Translations under genes and position numbers: made by a program
NCBI GenBank assembly: GCA_950022295.1
Contig: OX465596.1
Coordinates: 4,774,001-4,838,000, forward strand
DNA: 64,000 nucleotides
Origin: Bromus sterilis
Lineage: Eukaryota; Streptophyta; Magnoliopsida; Poales; Poaceae
Direction: 5' to 3'
Part shown: positions 1-11,121 of the stretch, piece by piece
Layout of the letters: the number at the start of each line of letters is the position of its first letter
Numbering within the stretch: the first letter of the stretch is position 1
Notes under the pieces: generated by a model
The model's database searches: none
What the model was told of the DNA's origin: nothing
Seen by the model: only the letters and a program-made list of their open reading frames with translations

Positions 1-25
1 ACCTTACTGAATTTTTCTTTTGCAG

Positions 26-2847
26 TACCAACAGTGTACCCACAAAGTATATCTTGTCAGCTCTCGATGGTGGATTCACTTGAGAAGATTGGAATATCTC
101 GTCATTTTTCTATCGAGATAAATAGCATCCTGGACATGGCATACAGGTAAATGTCCATGACTAAAGATTTTGTATGTATCTTTAGTAGCTTCTAAACTTG
201 ACTATATCCAGTTTGCAGTTTATGGTTACAGAGAGATGAAGAAATCATGCTGGATGTAGCAACATGCGCAATGACATTCCGTATTTTACGGATGAATGGA
301 TATGATGTTTCCTCGGGTATTTCCTTACGATGGAACTTTGTGTTATTAAATTTATCATTAGTCTTAAGTTAAGTGGCATGTTTATGTTTGATGCAGATGA
401 GTTATACCATGTTGCGGAAGCCTCCACTTTCTGTAAATCAGTTGAAGGACATCTAAATGATACAAAGTCTTTATTGGAACTATACAAGGCTTCAAGAGTT
501 AGTATATCACAAAATGAACTGATCCTAGATAACATAGGCTACTGGTCAAGTGGCCTATTATTGGAAAAATTGTCTTCTGATGGGATTCATAGAGTGCCAA
601 TCTTTGGGGAGGTGCTTGCATGAAAAAATATGAATTCAGAAAATTATTGATTCTATATTTAAAGGTTCATTTTAAATTTAATCATATGCTTCTGTAATTT
701 TAGGTGGAGTATGCTCTTAAGCTTCCCTTTTATGCCACGATGGATCGTCTAGACCACAGGAGGAACATTGAACATTTTGATGTAATGGCTTCTCATATGT
801 TGAAAACATCATACATGTGAGATTCTTATTTTCCAAAATGACTTCTTCCTATAGTCCTATTAATATAAATGATATCTAGCAACTTTAGATATATTGTTGA
901 ATCAGGCCACCTAAAGTCAACAAAGACCATCTTGCTTTGGCTATTGAAGATTTCACATTTTCTCAGTTTGTTTACCAGGATGAACTCTTGCATCTTGAAA
1001 GGTAAATAAGTAATATGCATGTTTTGATCTCTTATATTAATAACTTACTTTATTAGCAATCTGTGATTTTTTTTCCACAGTTGGGTGAAAGAGAACAGGC
1101 TAGACCAGCTACCATTTGCACGGCAGAAGCAGGCATACGCCTATCTCTCTGCTTCTGCTACCATATTCCCTCCCGGACTATCTGATGCTCGAATTTCATG
1201 GGCCAAAAATTCCGTACTCGCAACTATTGCTGATGACTTCTTCGATGTCGCAGGATCAAGAGAAGAGTTAGAAAACCTTGTAGCATTAGTTGAGAAGTAT
1301 AATTCCTCAATTTGATCTATTATTACGCTTGATAAGTGTTAGCATCTTGTGCACTTGCTAACATATTATCTACCTGCTTTACTTTTCTAATGGTTTTCTA
1401 GGTGGGACAAGCACCAAAAACTTCAGTTTTGCTCTGAGAGAGTAGAAATATTATTTTATGCTATATATAATACAGTAAATCAACTTGGAGAAATGGCTTC
1501 CGTAGTACAAAACCGTGATGTTAGAAAACACTTGATTGAACTAGTGAGTTTCATGTTTGACCCCCTAATTTTTAATTGTTAGAAAACAAATAATGAGCTC
1601 GACTTTATTTGCAGTGGATAGATGCATTGAGGTCTATACTGATTGAAGCAGAATGGGTGAGGAGACAATATGTGCCGACAACCGAGGAGTACATGAAAAA
1701 TGCAAATGTATCCTACATATTGGGGCCTATTGTTCTCCCAGCATTGTACTTTGTTGGCCAAGAGCTTTTGGAGTCTGTTGTCAAAGATCAAGAGTACAAT
1801 GAGTTATTCAGGCTAATGAACACTTGTGGTCGTCTCCTGAATGACATTCAAGGATTTGAGGTATTTGGGTCATTTATGAATTATGACAAAAAGTTTGTAA
1901 ATTCCATTCCCACACATGAAGATTTGACATAGTTGCATAGAAATATTATTGTTTACAATTTTATATTATGGTTCCACTTATCAATACACAAATACTTTAC
2001 TTCCTGGCATGTACATGTAATTGGTGAGTTTAGTGGTATACTACTACCATATTTAACTCTAGTGGGCAATAAGTTGTCACATAAAGAATTGGTTGACTAT
2101 ATGTGAAATGGCAACAACTTTTTTAATGATTTCCTTAAGAGGCTATAAAGATAAATTCCACATTTTTGAGAAATACCTATTTCAGATTGTAAGCTAAGTA
2201 CTATTATAGATATAACTTGAGTCACATATATGTATTGCTTTTACCCAAAAACTATATAGGAGGCCTTGGCGTCGTTGTAGTATATACTTTTATTAAGTAA
2301 GGGAGAAGCAACAAGAGGGGATAGACATCCATAATCTACTTTAACATATATACTATGATATCCAGCCACACAAAATTCGTCTAGGTTTTTGTATCAAATT
2401 GGAAGAAAAGTAAGTCAGCAAAATGTAATATTGATTGTGTGATATTGTTTAAACTTTATGCTCATAACTTTTGATTGGATATTCTGACACTCTTTTTTTC
2501 TACTCCTGCAGAGGGAGGGGGCCCAGGGTAAAGTGAATAGTGTTTCACTACTTATTCTTCAAAGTGGTGGTTCTATGTCCACAGAAGCAGCTAAAAAGGC
2601 AATAAAGGAGTCTATAGCCTCATGTCGGAAAGATTTACTAAGGTTGGTTCTTAGGGAAGATAGTGTTGTTCCTAGGCCATGCAAGGAGCTATTCTGGAAG
2701 ATGTACAAGATAAATCACTTGGTCTACTCTCATACGGATGGGTATAGCTCGCCAACAGAAATGGTCGGTGCAGTGAACGCAGTTATCTATGAGCCTCTGA
2801 AACTCCAAATTAGCAATCCATCTTCAGTTGTTAAAGCAGAGAAATAG
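26..2847 (+). CDS. KSL: ent-kaurene synthase-like diterpene synthase, 3' part (KSL-1)
   Basis: Class I diterpene synthase, expected to ionise a copalyl diphosphate isomer to a diterpene olefin in plastids. The window starts inside the gene, so the N-terminal exons are missing. Exons read as 26-146, 219-316, 397-611, 704-816, 906-1001, 1081-1296, 1402-1543, 1615-1860 and 2512-2847 (stop TAG). All introns are GT-AG and the phases agree with the two paralogues downstream. The first exon encodes PTVYPQSISCQLSMVDSLE, typical of kaurene synthases. The metal-binding DDFFD lies at 1232-1246. The second metal motif region reads LLNDIQGFERE, with Gly where the general NSE/DTE consensus has Ser/Thr, as is common in plant KS. 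The product-switch site reads Gly-Pro-Ile-Val (Ile codon 1729-1731), as in ent-kaurene formers. No stop or frameshift was seen in the visible part. The 397-611 exon is one codon longer than in the paralogues, and the last intron is long (651 bp). Confidence 0.9.
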
Positions 2848-2961
2848 AGATTTCCGAAAGGATCACGTGCTTTCTTTGAAAAACAAAAAATTGTGGTGAT
2901 ACCAAGCAACTAATCCATCTAATTCATAATAAGTATCGCTCATTTTGTACTAGTCTAGTAC

Positions 2962-5461
2962 CACTAGTGGAGAGACCCCCCTTTCGTCCAGCCCAAAAAA
3001 GGCATCGGTCCCGGTTCATTTCAGAACCGGGACCGATGCCGGACAACGGTCCCGGTTCGTCTGAATATGGCAACGGTCCCGGTTTTTGCCAACAACCGGG
3101 ACCAATGCCCTGGCGACCAACACGTGGCGCACTGCGACGCATTGGTCCCGGTTTTTGGCAAAAACCGGGACCGTTGCCCCTCATATAAGCCCCCAGACAT
3201 AAATTAGGATGCAACGCGAATGCTTTACAATTTTTTTATTTTTTTTGAATTATTTTTGTCGATTTCAAAAAGTGGTCAAAACGGAGGGCATGACCGGTAA
3301 TAGATAGGGTGGAATCTTACAAAAGTCTTGGTGAATCCCTGATGAAATGACTACTTGTGTATCTAGAAATGATTTTTTCAAAAAATAAAGAGCAAACTAT
3401 CAAGCACATGTAGTTCAAATTTGACCCCGTTCCAGCTGAATCTGCGGAAATTTGTCTTTTTCAGAAGAGGTATATAAAAACCATATTACATGGAAACTTT
3501 GGTCAATTGTAAATAACACATGGTCTAATATTTTACAAAAATAAAGTGGTTCAAGTTGACATCAAATATTTGGTAGATCCTTCACAAAAAACCCCTACTT
3601 TTGTCACTCGGAAAATGGAAAATGGATTTTTCGTGCAAAGAAAATAAAAACTTCCTTTGGCAAACTTTTTGGCTAGTATAATATACACACATGTGCAAAA
3701 TATGAGATCATTTGGGAAAACTATCCTTTCGAACTAGCTGTAACATCGGTCATTTGGCTTGAAAGTCATGAATCTTCATACTCGATAGCTCATTTTAAAA
3801 TGACTTTTATAAGATATTTGCCTTATTCCAAGTTTGTTGTTTTTTATGGTTACTAAGACATAAATTAGGATGCAACGCGAAGGTTTTACATTTTTTTTAT
3901 TTTTTTTCAATTATTTTTGTCGATTTCAAAAAGTGGTCAAAACAGAGGGCATGACCGGTAATAGATAGGGGTGGAATCTTACAAAAGTCTTGGTGGATCC
4001 CTGATAAAATGACTACATGTGTATCTAGAAATGATTTTTTCAAAAAATAAAGAGCAAACTATCAAACACATGTAGTTCAAATTTGACCCCGTTCCAGCTG
4101 AATCTGCAGAAATTTGTCTTTTTCAGAAGAGGTATATAAAAACCATATTACATGGAAACTTTGGTCAATTGTAAATAACACATGGTCTAATATTTTACAA
4201 AAATAAAGTGGTTCAAGTTGACATCAAATATTTAGTAGATCCTTCACAAAAAAACCCTACTTTTGTCACTCGGAAAATGGATTTTTCGTGCTAAGAAAAT
4301 AAAAACTTCCTTTGGCAAACTTGTTGGCTAGTATAATATACACACATGTGCAAAATATGAGATCATTTGGGAAAACTATCCTTTCAAACTAGCTGTAACA
4401 TCGGTCATTTGGCTTGAAAGTCATGAATCTTCATACTCGATAGCTCATTTTAAAAGGACTTTTATAAGATATTTTCCTTATTCCAAGTTTGTTGTTTTTT
4501 ATGGTTACTAAGACATAAATTAGGATGCAACGCGAAGGTTTTACAATTTTTTTTATTTTTTTTGAATTATTCTTGTCGATTTCAAAAAGTGGTCAAAACG
4601 GAGGGCATGACCGATAATAGATAGGGGTGGAATCTTACAAAAGTATTGGTGGATCCCTGATGAAATGACTACTTGTGTATCTAGAAATGATTTTTTCAAA
4701 AAATAAAGAGCAAACTATCAAGCACATGTAGTTCAAATTTGACCCCGTTCCAGCTGAATCTACGGAAATTTGTCTTTTTCAGAAGAGGTATATAAAAACC
4801 ATATTACATGGAAACTTTGGTCAATTGTAAATAAAATATGGTCTAGTATTTTACAAAAATAAAGTGGTTCAAGTTTACATCAAATATTTGGTAGAATATT
4901 CACAAAAACCTCATTTTTGTCACTCGGAAAATGAAAAATGTGTTTTCAAAATTAAAAAGAAATATATTTTTTCAAAAAAATAATTTAAAAACCTTTATAA
5001 TATAATAGGTAACCGATCGGGAAGTTTCAAATTTTTTTTAAATTTCATCACAACATAGACATCAACAAGGTCCTAGACATCAACAAGGTTTAATACGAAT
5101 GATACGATACATATATCAACAAGTGTCTGTTAAGCGAGTTGGGGTAGGTGTTGAATGAAACTAAGAAGTTAAGCGTGCTGGGGCTGGAGTAGTGTGAGGA
5201 TGGGTGACCCTTGGGGAAGTTTGACCACGAAGGTCAATTTGATCTGAGATTAACCATAATGATCTCAGATTAAGAAAAATAATAAATACTAAAAAATATG
5301 GAGGCCCGATCCCGGTTCTTCCTATCAACCGGGACCAATGACCCCTCCCCCCTCTTCTGTCCCGGTTCGTGGGCCAACCGGGACCAGCATTGGTCCCGGG
5401 TGTTGAACCGGGACCGAAGGCCCATTTGAACCGGGATAATATGGGGGTCTGTCCACTAGTG
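2962..5461. mobile_element. Non-autonomous CACTA DNA transposon (2.5 kb)
   Basis: The termini are inverted: CACTAGTGGAGAGACCCCC at 2962 and its near-exact complement (CACTAGTGGACAGACCCCC) ending at 5461. A 3-bp target duplication TAC flanks it (2959-2961 and 5462-5464), as expected for CACTA elements. Subterminal GGTCCCGGTT repeats, in both orientations, fill about 3005-3175 and 5305-5440. There is no transposase ORF, so the copy depends on a helper. The interior is a long tandem repeat listed separately. Confidence 0.85.
3196..4945. repeat. 655-661 bp tandem repeat inside the CACTA element
   Basis: Units start with GACATAAATTAGGATGCAAC at 3196, 3857 and 4512 (periods 661 and 655). The third copy is partial and decays near 4945. 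Copies differ by scattered substitutions and small indels. The repeat is AT-rich with no coding capacity. Confidence 0.85.
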
Positions 5462-5511
5462 TACAAACGTTATACTAAATGAGCGACACTCATTATGAAT
5501 CGGAGGGAGTA

Positions 5512-6020
5512 CTATTTGTTGTTTTACAAACGGTGTCAATGTGAAGCCTAATGATGAAGGAATATCGGTCTGCTAATAATCGATAAGCTCTTCTACATAT
5601 TTTACAAGCATTTTCTATATGTTGGCATTTCCACATGGGAAGAGGTAGCGGTACCAAACTTTTCATATTGTAACCATTTTCTATATGTTGGCATTTCAAA
5701 AACTATAATCCCTTATGTACAAGTAGGAACGCCTTGACGGTTGATTTCGGGAGAACATCTTCATCTCCAGGAAGATAGGTTAGTGAGGCAACTTTTTGTA
5801 TTTTGATATATTTGTGATCAAATTCAAACTTTCCTCTTGCATGGCCTGGTTTACACATATACTTGTTGAGCTTGTCACTGGCGATTTCAAAGTATGTATG
5901 TAGTTTGCTTCAGAGGCATTTGTAAAATTGATACTGACCAAATGATTTACTGCTGATCCAGGGTTTTACTCCGAGAAAATCTATTTGCAAATCATGATAC
6001 GCTGTCTCTTCAACGTATCC
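5512..6020. other. Intergenic, no gene seen
   Basis: AT-rich spacer between the split MITE and a minisatellite. One short direct repeat is visible (CATTTTCTATATGTTGGCAT near 5610 and 5677). Nothing coding is supported. Confidence 0.5.
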
Positions 6021-6310
6021 CAACGATCTAAGAGACTAAAACAATTATGAGATCTAAGACTTGATGCAATAGGTCTTACACAAAACGCATGAGATCTAAA
6101 ACCAGATGTCAACGATCTAAGAGACTAAAGCTATATGAGATCTAAGACTTGATGCAATAATAGGTCTTACAGAAAACGCATGAGATCTAAAACCAGAGTA
6201 TGCCAACGATCTAAGACTGACACTGAGACTAAGAGACAGAAAACAACAGGAGGCATTAGAAAACACATGAGATCTAAGACTAGATGCAACAAGTCTTAAC
6301 AAGACCGTCA
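6021..6310. repeat. 89-94 bp tandem repeat upstream of the HPPD-like gene
   Basis: Three diverged units begin with CAACGATCTAAGA at 6021, 6110 and 6204 (periods 89 and 94). Each contains GCATGAGATCTAA, or a variant, and the string GAGATCTAAGACT. The third unit is rearranged. It lies 330-620 bp upstream of the HPPD-like start codon. Confidence 0.8.
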
Positions 6311-6547
6311 AAAAAAACAAGTCTTAATAAAGCGCATGAGAGGTCTAGAACTCTCTTGAACGAACCTACTCGCCGCTCTACGGGTGGGTGAAGGAGCCGC
6401 TGGCCCATACTCCGTTGGAGAACAAGTGGTAATAAAAGATTATGTACCATTTGCTAGTGGTGAAACTAGCTTGGCTCCTCTCTCTGATCATGAAGATGCA
6501 GACAAGACCAGTGCAGCAGCCAGCAGGAAGCAAGCAGAGGGTTGGCC

Positions 6548-6555
6548 TTTATAAG
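6548..6555 (+). promoter_or_regulatory. Candidate TATA box of the HPPD-like gene
   Basis: TTTATAAG lies about 90 bp upstream of the first in-frame ATG at 6644, a normal spacing for a plant core promoter with a short leader. Confidence 0.5.
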
Positions 6556-6643
6556 CACCATTGCATGCAGCTGCTGAGCCATAACACAGCCAAGCAAGAA
6601 GAAGCAGTTGTGCCATAAAACAACCTCCACCAAGCAAGCAAGC

Positions 6644-8180
6644 ATGATGAATGCCCAAGCGCAGCTGCAGGGCTCCTCGGCTTTCCATGCCCATCTTCCC
6701 AACTCCATCACCCGATCAGGACGCCCAGCACTTGCAGTTCCGGGGGCACGTCGTCGTCGGCCCCTCCCAGCTCCCCGGAGACTGACCACAATGTCGTACA
6801 CAACGGCGCCCGCCGCCATTCGTGGCATGGAGAAAGCCACCGATCGCTTTCAGGTGATGGATTTCCACCACGTCGAGTTTTGGTGCACCGACGCCGCCTC
6901 CGCCGCCGCACGGTTCTCCTTCGGGCTCGGCGTGCCGCTCGCGGCGCAGTCGGGCCTCTCCACGGGGAACACCGCGCACGCCTCCAGCCTGCTCCGCTCA
7001 CGGTCAGGCTCCCTCGCACTCCTCTTCACCGCCCCATACCTCGCCTCCGGCGCGGAGGCCTCTACCGCGTCCGTGCCATCCTTCTCCGCCGACTCCGCGC
7101 GCCGCTTCGCCGGCGATCACGGCCTAGCGGTGCGCGCCGTCGCAGTCCGCGTCGCCGACGCGGCCGAGGCCTTCCGAGCGAGCGTCGACGCTGGAGCTCG
7201 GCCGGCATTCTCCCCCGCTGACCTTGGCTACGGGTTCGGGTTCGCGGAGGTGGAGCTCTCCGGGGACACCCTTCTCCGCTTCGTGAGCTACCCAGACGGC
7301 GGCACGGTCTCCTTCCTGCCGGGGTTCCAGGACGTGGTCAGTTCCGGGTCCGGGGTCGTCGTTCCGGCGGACTTTGGACTCACGCGGCTTGACCACGTAG
7401 ACGTTAACATCCCGGAGCTGGCACCGGTGGCCGCCAGTATCGCCGGCTTCACCGGATTCCACAAGTTCTTCGAGTGGAAAACCACCGCAGACGAGATGCG
7501 CACGGGCACGGCGGAGAGCAGCGGGGTGAACTTCACGGTGCTCGCCAACAACTCGGCGACGGTGCTCATCAGTCTCGTGGAGCCGGTGTACGGCACCAAG
7601 GTGCAGAGCCACGTAGAGACGTTCCTGGAGCACCACGGTGGCCCAGGCATTCAGCACCTGGCCGTAACGAGCGACGACATCTTGGGCACACTGAGAGAGA
7701 TCCGGGCGCGGTCCTCCATGGGCGGCTTCGAGCTCCTGCCGCCGCCGCCGGCAAGCTACTATGAGGATGCGATGCAGCATGTCGGAGACGTGCTGTCAGA
7801 AGCACAGATGAAGGAGTGCCAAGAGCTGGGCGTGCGGGTGGATAGAGGGCACGACAATGGAGTTGTGCTCCAAACCTTCACCAAACCGGTGGGAGACAGG
7901 TAACCTCGGCATGGCCACTTAATTAACAGAAAATCTAACAAGATCACACGTCGATCGTCTTATCATGGATGGTATGATATATATATGATGCAGGCCAACC
8001 TTACTACTGGAGTTTGTGCAAAGGATTGGGTGCGTGGACGACAAGGAAGAAGAGGGCGAGCAGAGACATGGATGCGGCGGGTTTGCTAAGAGGAACGTCT
8101 CTCATCTCATCAAGTCCATTGATGAAAATAACAATAACACCCTCAATCTCAATGCTCCAGAATGCCTCGCGGTGGCTTGA
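6644..8180 (+). CDS. HPPD: 4-hydroxyphenylpyruvate dioxygenase-like protein with altered pocket
   Basis: Fe(II) dioxygenase of the HPPD family, which normally turns 4-hydroxyphenylpyruvate into homogentisate for plastoquinone and tocopherols. Exon 1 is 6644-7899 and exon 2 is 7994-8180, with a 94-bp GT-AG intron between an AG|G arginine codon. The protein is 480 residues. The first in-frame ATG (6644) gives a Ser/Ala/Arg-rich N-terminus of about 60 residues that could be a plastid transit peptide. The facial triad is present: His251 (LDHVDVNIPEL), His338 (GGPGIQHLA) and Glu425 (PTLLLEFVQ). Gln337, Gln410, Phe412 and Phe449 also match the family. Positions that are Ser, Asn, Phe and Phe in canonical plant enzymes (Arabidopsis 267, 282, 392 and 424 by my recollection) are here Phe297, Val312, Leu423 and Val454. 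Exon 1 is very GC-rich, unlike the neighbouring KSL exons. The reading frame is intact. The substrate may therefore differ from classic HPPD. Confidence 0.9.
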
Positions 8181-8300
8181 GCTTGACAAGAGAAAACAAG
8201 ATCGACAATTACCTCGTCAAAAAAATACGAACCATTACATTTCTGCCCCGCCCCCGCCGGTATTTTTTGTTAATTACTACTACCTCCCATTCTATATGCA

Positions 8301-8520
8301 CTAGCGAAAATGTCCGTGCGTTGGAACGGAGAAAATAATGAATATTTAAATTCAATAAAATTTTATGTGCAAGCAAACGAGCCTTTCTCATTTTCTTTCA
8401 TTGGTATTGGATCATGGCACAACCTTTAATCTGGCCACATCAGACTGATGAAAGGGGTCCGCCTAAAACATGTCAGTCCGACGAATGACAATGCCTCGGT
8501 TGATATTGATTTAGCGTACC
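8301..8520 (-). mobile_element. Possible Helitron 3' end, minus orientation
   Basis: After A8300 the sequence reads CTAG, nine bases, then CCGTGCGTTGGAACGG, a short hairpin. This is the reverse complement of a Helitron 3' end (hairpin, spacer, CTRR, T). The opposite end was not located; the right limit given is arbitrary and stops before a poly-C run at 8520. Confidence 0.35.
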
Positions 8521-9200
8521 CCCCCCCCCCCCGATAGAGGGCAATCATCTTATAATGCTGACGGCGAGACAATCCTCTCCGGCTTGCATCAGTCTCTTCC
8601 TCCTCCATCTCCGCTTTTCCCGTCTACGTTCCTCCACTCTACCATGGTCGAAAACAGAACTGAGAGTAGCTCCACGTCGTTTGACGACCCTCGTTGCCAT
8701 ATGCCGCTCGTGGATGGACTGGGGCGGGAGATCCTCCTTCGCGTCGATGGCTTCCCACGGCACTGTCCATGCGCCACCCCCGCCCAGTCGTCCAACACCA
8801 CCTGGTCTCGCACCTCCTGGGTAGCGATGGGTGCTCATTCCAGGTAAGCAACTGCATTTGGAGATCGTAGGGTGCTCGAAGAAGAGGGTGGTGGTGGAAG
8901 CCTCTTCCAATCGCTCCACCAGATCCACATCCGAATCATTGCCGTCCATTAGCAACGATGCCACGGATCTCCGTGAGGCCATCCAGTGGTCGTTCACCTC
9001 GACAAAGACGGACGCCCACAGACGGCGGCAAAAGAACGTTCATGATAACGATTCATGACAGACGGGAGAAGGCATATTCAATCGTTATCATGATAACGAT
9101 GCATACTTGTGTATTATAAAAAGTAGCAACTGGTACTACTATTACTCCTCCATATCTTCCTCCAACGAACCTAACCTCTTGGTTCGCCTCCAAGGCAACT
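8519..9200. other. GC-rich segment of unclear origin
   Basis: Begins with an uninterrupted run of about 14 C. An ATG ORF at 8644-8844 (MVENRTESSSTSFDDPRCHM and onward) ends at TAA directly after a possible splice site, but it matches no family I recognise. Two copies of the palindrome-like CATGATAACGATTCATGACA and ATCATGATAACGATGCATAC lie at 9042-9105. It may be a gene fragment or transposon interior. Confidence 0.3.
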
Positions 9201-9204
9201 TAGT

Positions 9205-9900
9205 CAGAAAATAGGCTTTGGACCCGCTTTATAGATAAAGCATCGACTACAAATCCGATTTACGGTTATAACCGAGTACATCATTCGATGTGGGTACAGC
9301 ACAACAAACCCAATACATAAAAAGGGAAACACACAGCAACAAGAAAGCTAAGGGTAACCACCACAGCAAAGCCGCCAGGAGGAGGCACACAACATCAAGT
9401 CGCCACAAGCGGGGGGTACGCCAGCGTTCGCCCCAAAGCAACCAAGGAGCCTGTCATGCGAAGGAGGTACTCTCTATCCCTGCGCCTGGATAGAGGGTGC
9501 GAGTGCTGCAAATAGGCGAGGAAAATGAAGATCATATCAGACGCGCGACGGAGAAACACCTGCTCGGTAATCATCTTATTTCTAGTATTTCAAAGGGTCC
9601 ATGCAAACGCAACAAACATCAACCAAAATAGACACCTTCCTCTATTGGGCTGATTTGCCCTCGCCTGAAGGAACCCAGCCAAATATGCGTCCTCCCAATC
9701 GGAACCCAAGGCCTCACGTATGTAGCGTCATATGAACCTAGCAGCTAGACACGAGAAGAAGATGTGGGGGTGCCCCGTTCACCTATTCGTAAGCCTTCTC
9801 CAAGGCAATTCGGAGGTCCCCTAATGCCGTCGGAGAAGGCCTCCGGCATACGGCAGTGGTGGGGATTCCCCGTTCACCTTTTCTAGGAGTTCTTTTTTTT
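9205..9900 (-). mobile_element. Probable LINE 3'-terminal fragment, minus orientation
   Basis: The left edge reads AGGCTTTGGACCCGCTTTATAGATAAAGC. Its complement resembles the conserved end (TTTATATATAAAGCGGGGCGAAAGCC) that I associate with Triticeae LINEs. A second fragment with the same signature is at 16497. No reverse transcriptase reading frame is left. Confidence 0.4.
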
Positions 9901-11030
9901 TGGGGTCCTTGCGTCCATAACTATCGTCATGATCTGATCTGATATCCTCTCACTCAGTTCGTCGCTTTAGAGAACCTTTTTCGGAGACCGTTGTCGCCAC
10001 TATTGGTCGTGCTCTTGCTGCTGCGAATCTCTTCAATGGGGATTTTTTTTCTTTTTTCTTCTTCATTTCTTTTTAAACTGTGTGCATCCATGATGTCCGT
10101 TTAGACATTATGTTGTTGCAGAGGCTGCATATAATTGGTATCATCTTGGTATTAATATATTCCTTCTATAAAAAAAACATAGCACCTACCACACACGGAT
10201 CTTAAATCGGTATGCAGCGGCTAGCGATCTACCGTTACATGCCGCATCAACTAGATTTTCCGTTTTCTTGCTTGCCTACGCGACGGGTGTTTTTTTTTAG
10301 AAAGAGATATAAGAGAAGTGGACCAGTGAACGCATCTACATGGTTTTTGTTTTGCCAAGTCAGCTCCTGATGAGTGGAATCCATCTGTCATAAACATGTT
10401 TAAACCGCTTTAATCTTCAATCAGTATTTCTTTGTTTAAAAATTGCCGCAGAAATGATTTTACTTCTCTTTTGTTTAATCTGATGGGTTTCTGCAATTAA
10501 TTCCCACATATGCAACCAAACACGCCGTGATGATGGAACAAAACACGGTCCATCCCAGGTATCGCCGGCCAAACATTTTTTGAAGGACATGACGATAAAA
10601 TAATCGTCCTACCGTATTTTCTATATTATGTCAAAAAGTATGTCACGAGAATGGGGAACACAAGAGAAGTAGAGTCCAAAAAGATCACCACAAAAGAGCT
10701 GGGACAAATTCCGAGCATTAAGCATCTCCATCAAACTTATTCGTGAGGAAATAGGAATGCTTCATGCCTTCATGTGCTTCCTACGTGCATGCCCGCTGGC
10801 TAATGGCTATTGCCCGGTCATGGTCGATCGTGGGCTGCAGGCTGCAACAAAGACAGATGAAAGGTGCAACAAAAAAAAGATGGAAGCACGTGTGGTGCCA
10901 TTTGGAAACAAGATACTTATTTATGCACCAACGCAGCTTGTCACGATATGCATGGCACTATGTATCGACGAGGTCACCTACGGAAGGCTTTGCCGCCTGC
11001 TATGCTGAAGCGCGTACGATCTCCAACTAT
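9901..11030. other. Intergenic, upstream of KSL-2
   Basis: Low-complexity T runs near 9893 and 10048, then AT-rich DNA. Parts of 10540-11000 resemble 17220-17480 upstream of KSL-3 (for example GCCGGCCAAACA versus GCCGGCCACACA, and GCTTGTCACGATATGCATGGCA versus GCTTGTCACCATCTCGCCAG). This suggests the promoter was duplicated along with the gene. No separate gene is supported. Confidence 0.45.
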
Positions 11031-11043
11031 ACCTAGTACTATA

Positions 11044-11053
11044 CGAATAAATA
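11044..11053 (+). promoter_or_regulatory. Candidate TATA box of KSL-2
   Basis: AATAAATAGA lies about 75 bp upstream of the KSL-2 start codon. The same decamer lies about 115 bp upstream of the KSL-3 start (near 17685), so the element is shared by the two paralogues. Confidence 0.45.
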
Positions 11054-11121
11054 GAAGCATCAATCAGTACACAAACATCTATCTATGCCACTATAGTTTG
11101 GGTGATTTTCTTTCACGTCGC

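Larger units (their letters stand above)
2911..5511. mobile_element. Stowaway MITE split by a CACTA insertion
   Basis: The left half (2911-2961) reads TTCATAATAAGTATCGCTCA and onward. The right half (5465-5511) reads as its reverse complement, ending CGGAGGGAGTA, the Stowaway terminal signature. Joined without the CACTA element they form a near-palindrome of about 100 bp, like the Thalos/Athos-type MITEs of Triticeae. The left terminus is degenerate. Confidence 0.7.

Noticed and set aside
6880..7780. Several long frames on both strands inside HPPD exon 1
   Set aside because: They are shadows caused by high GC; the HPPD frame explains the region with family motifs.
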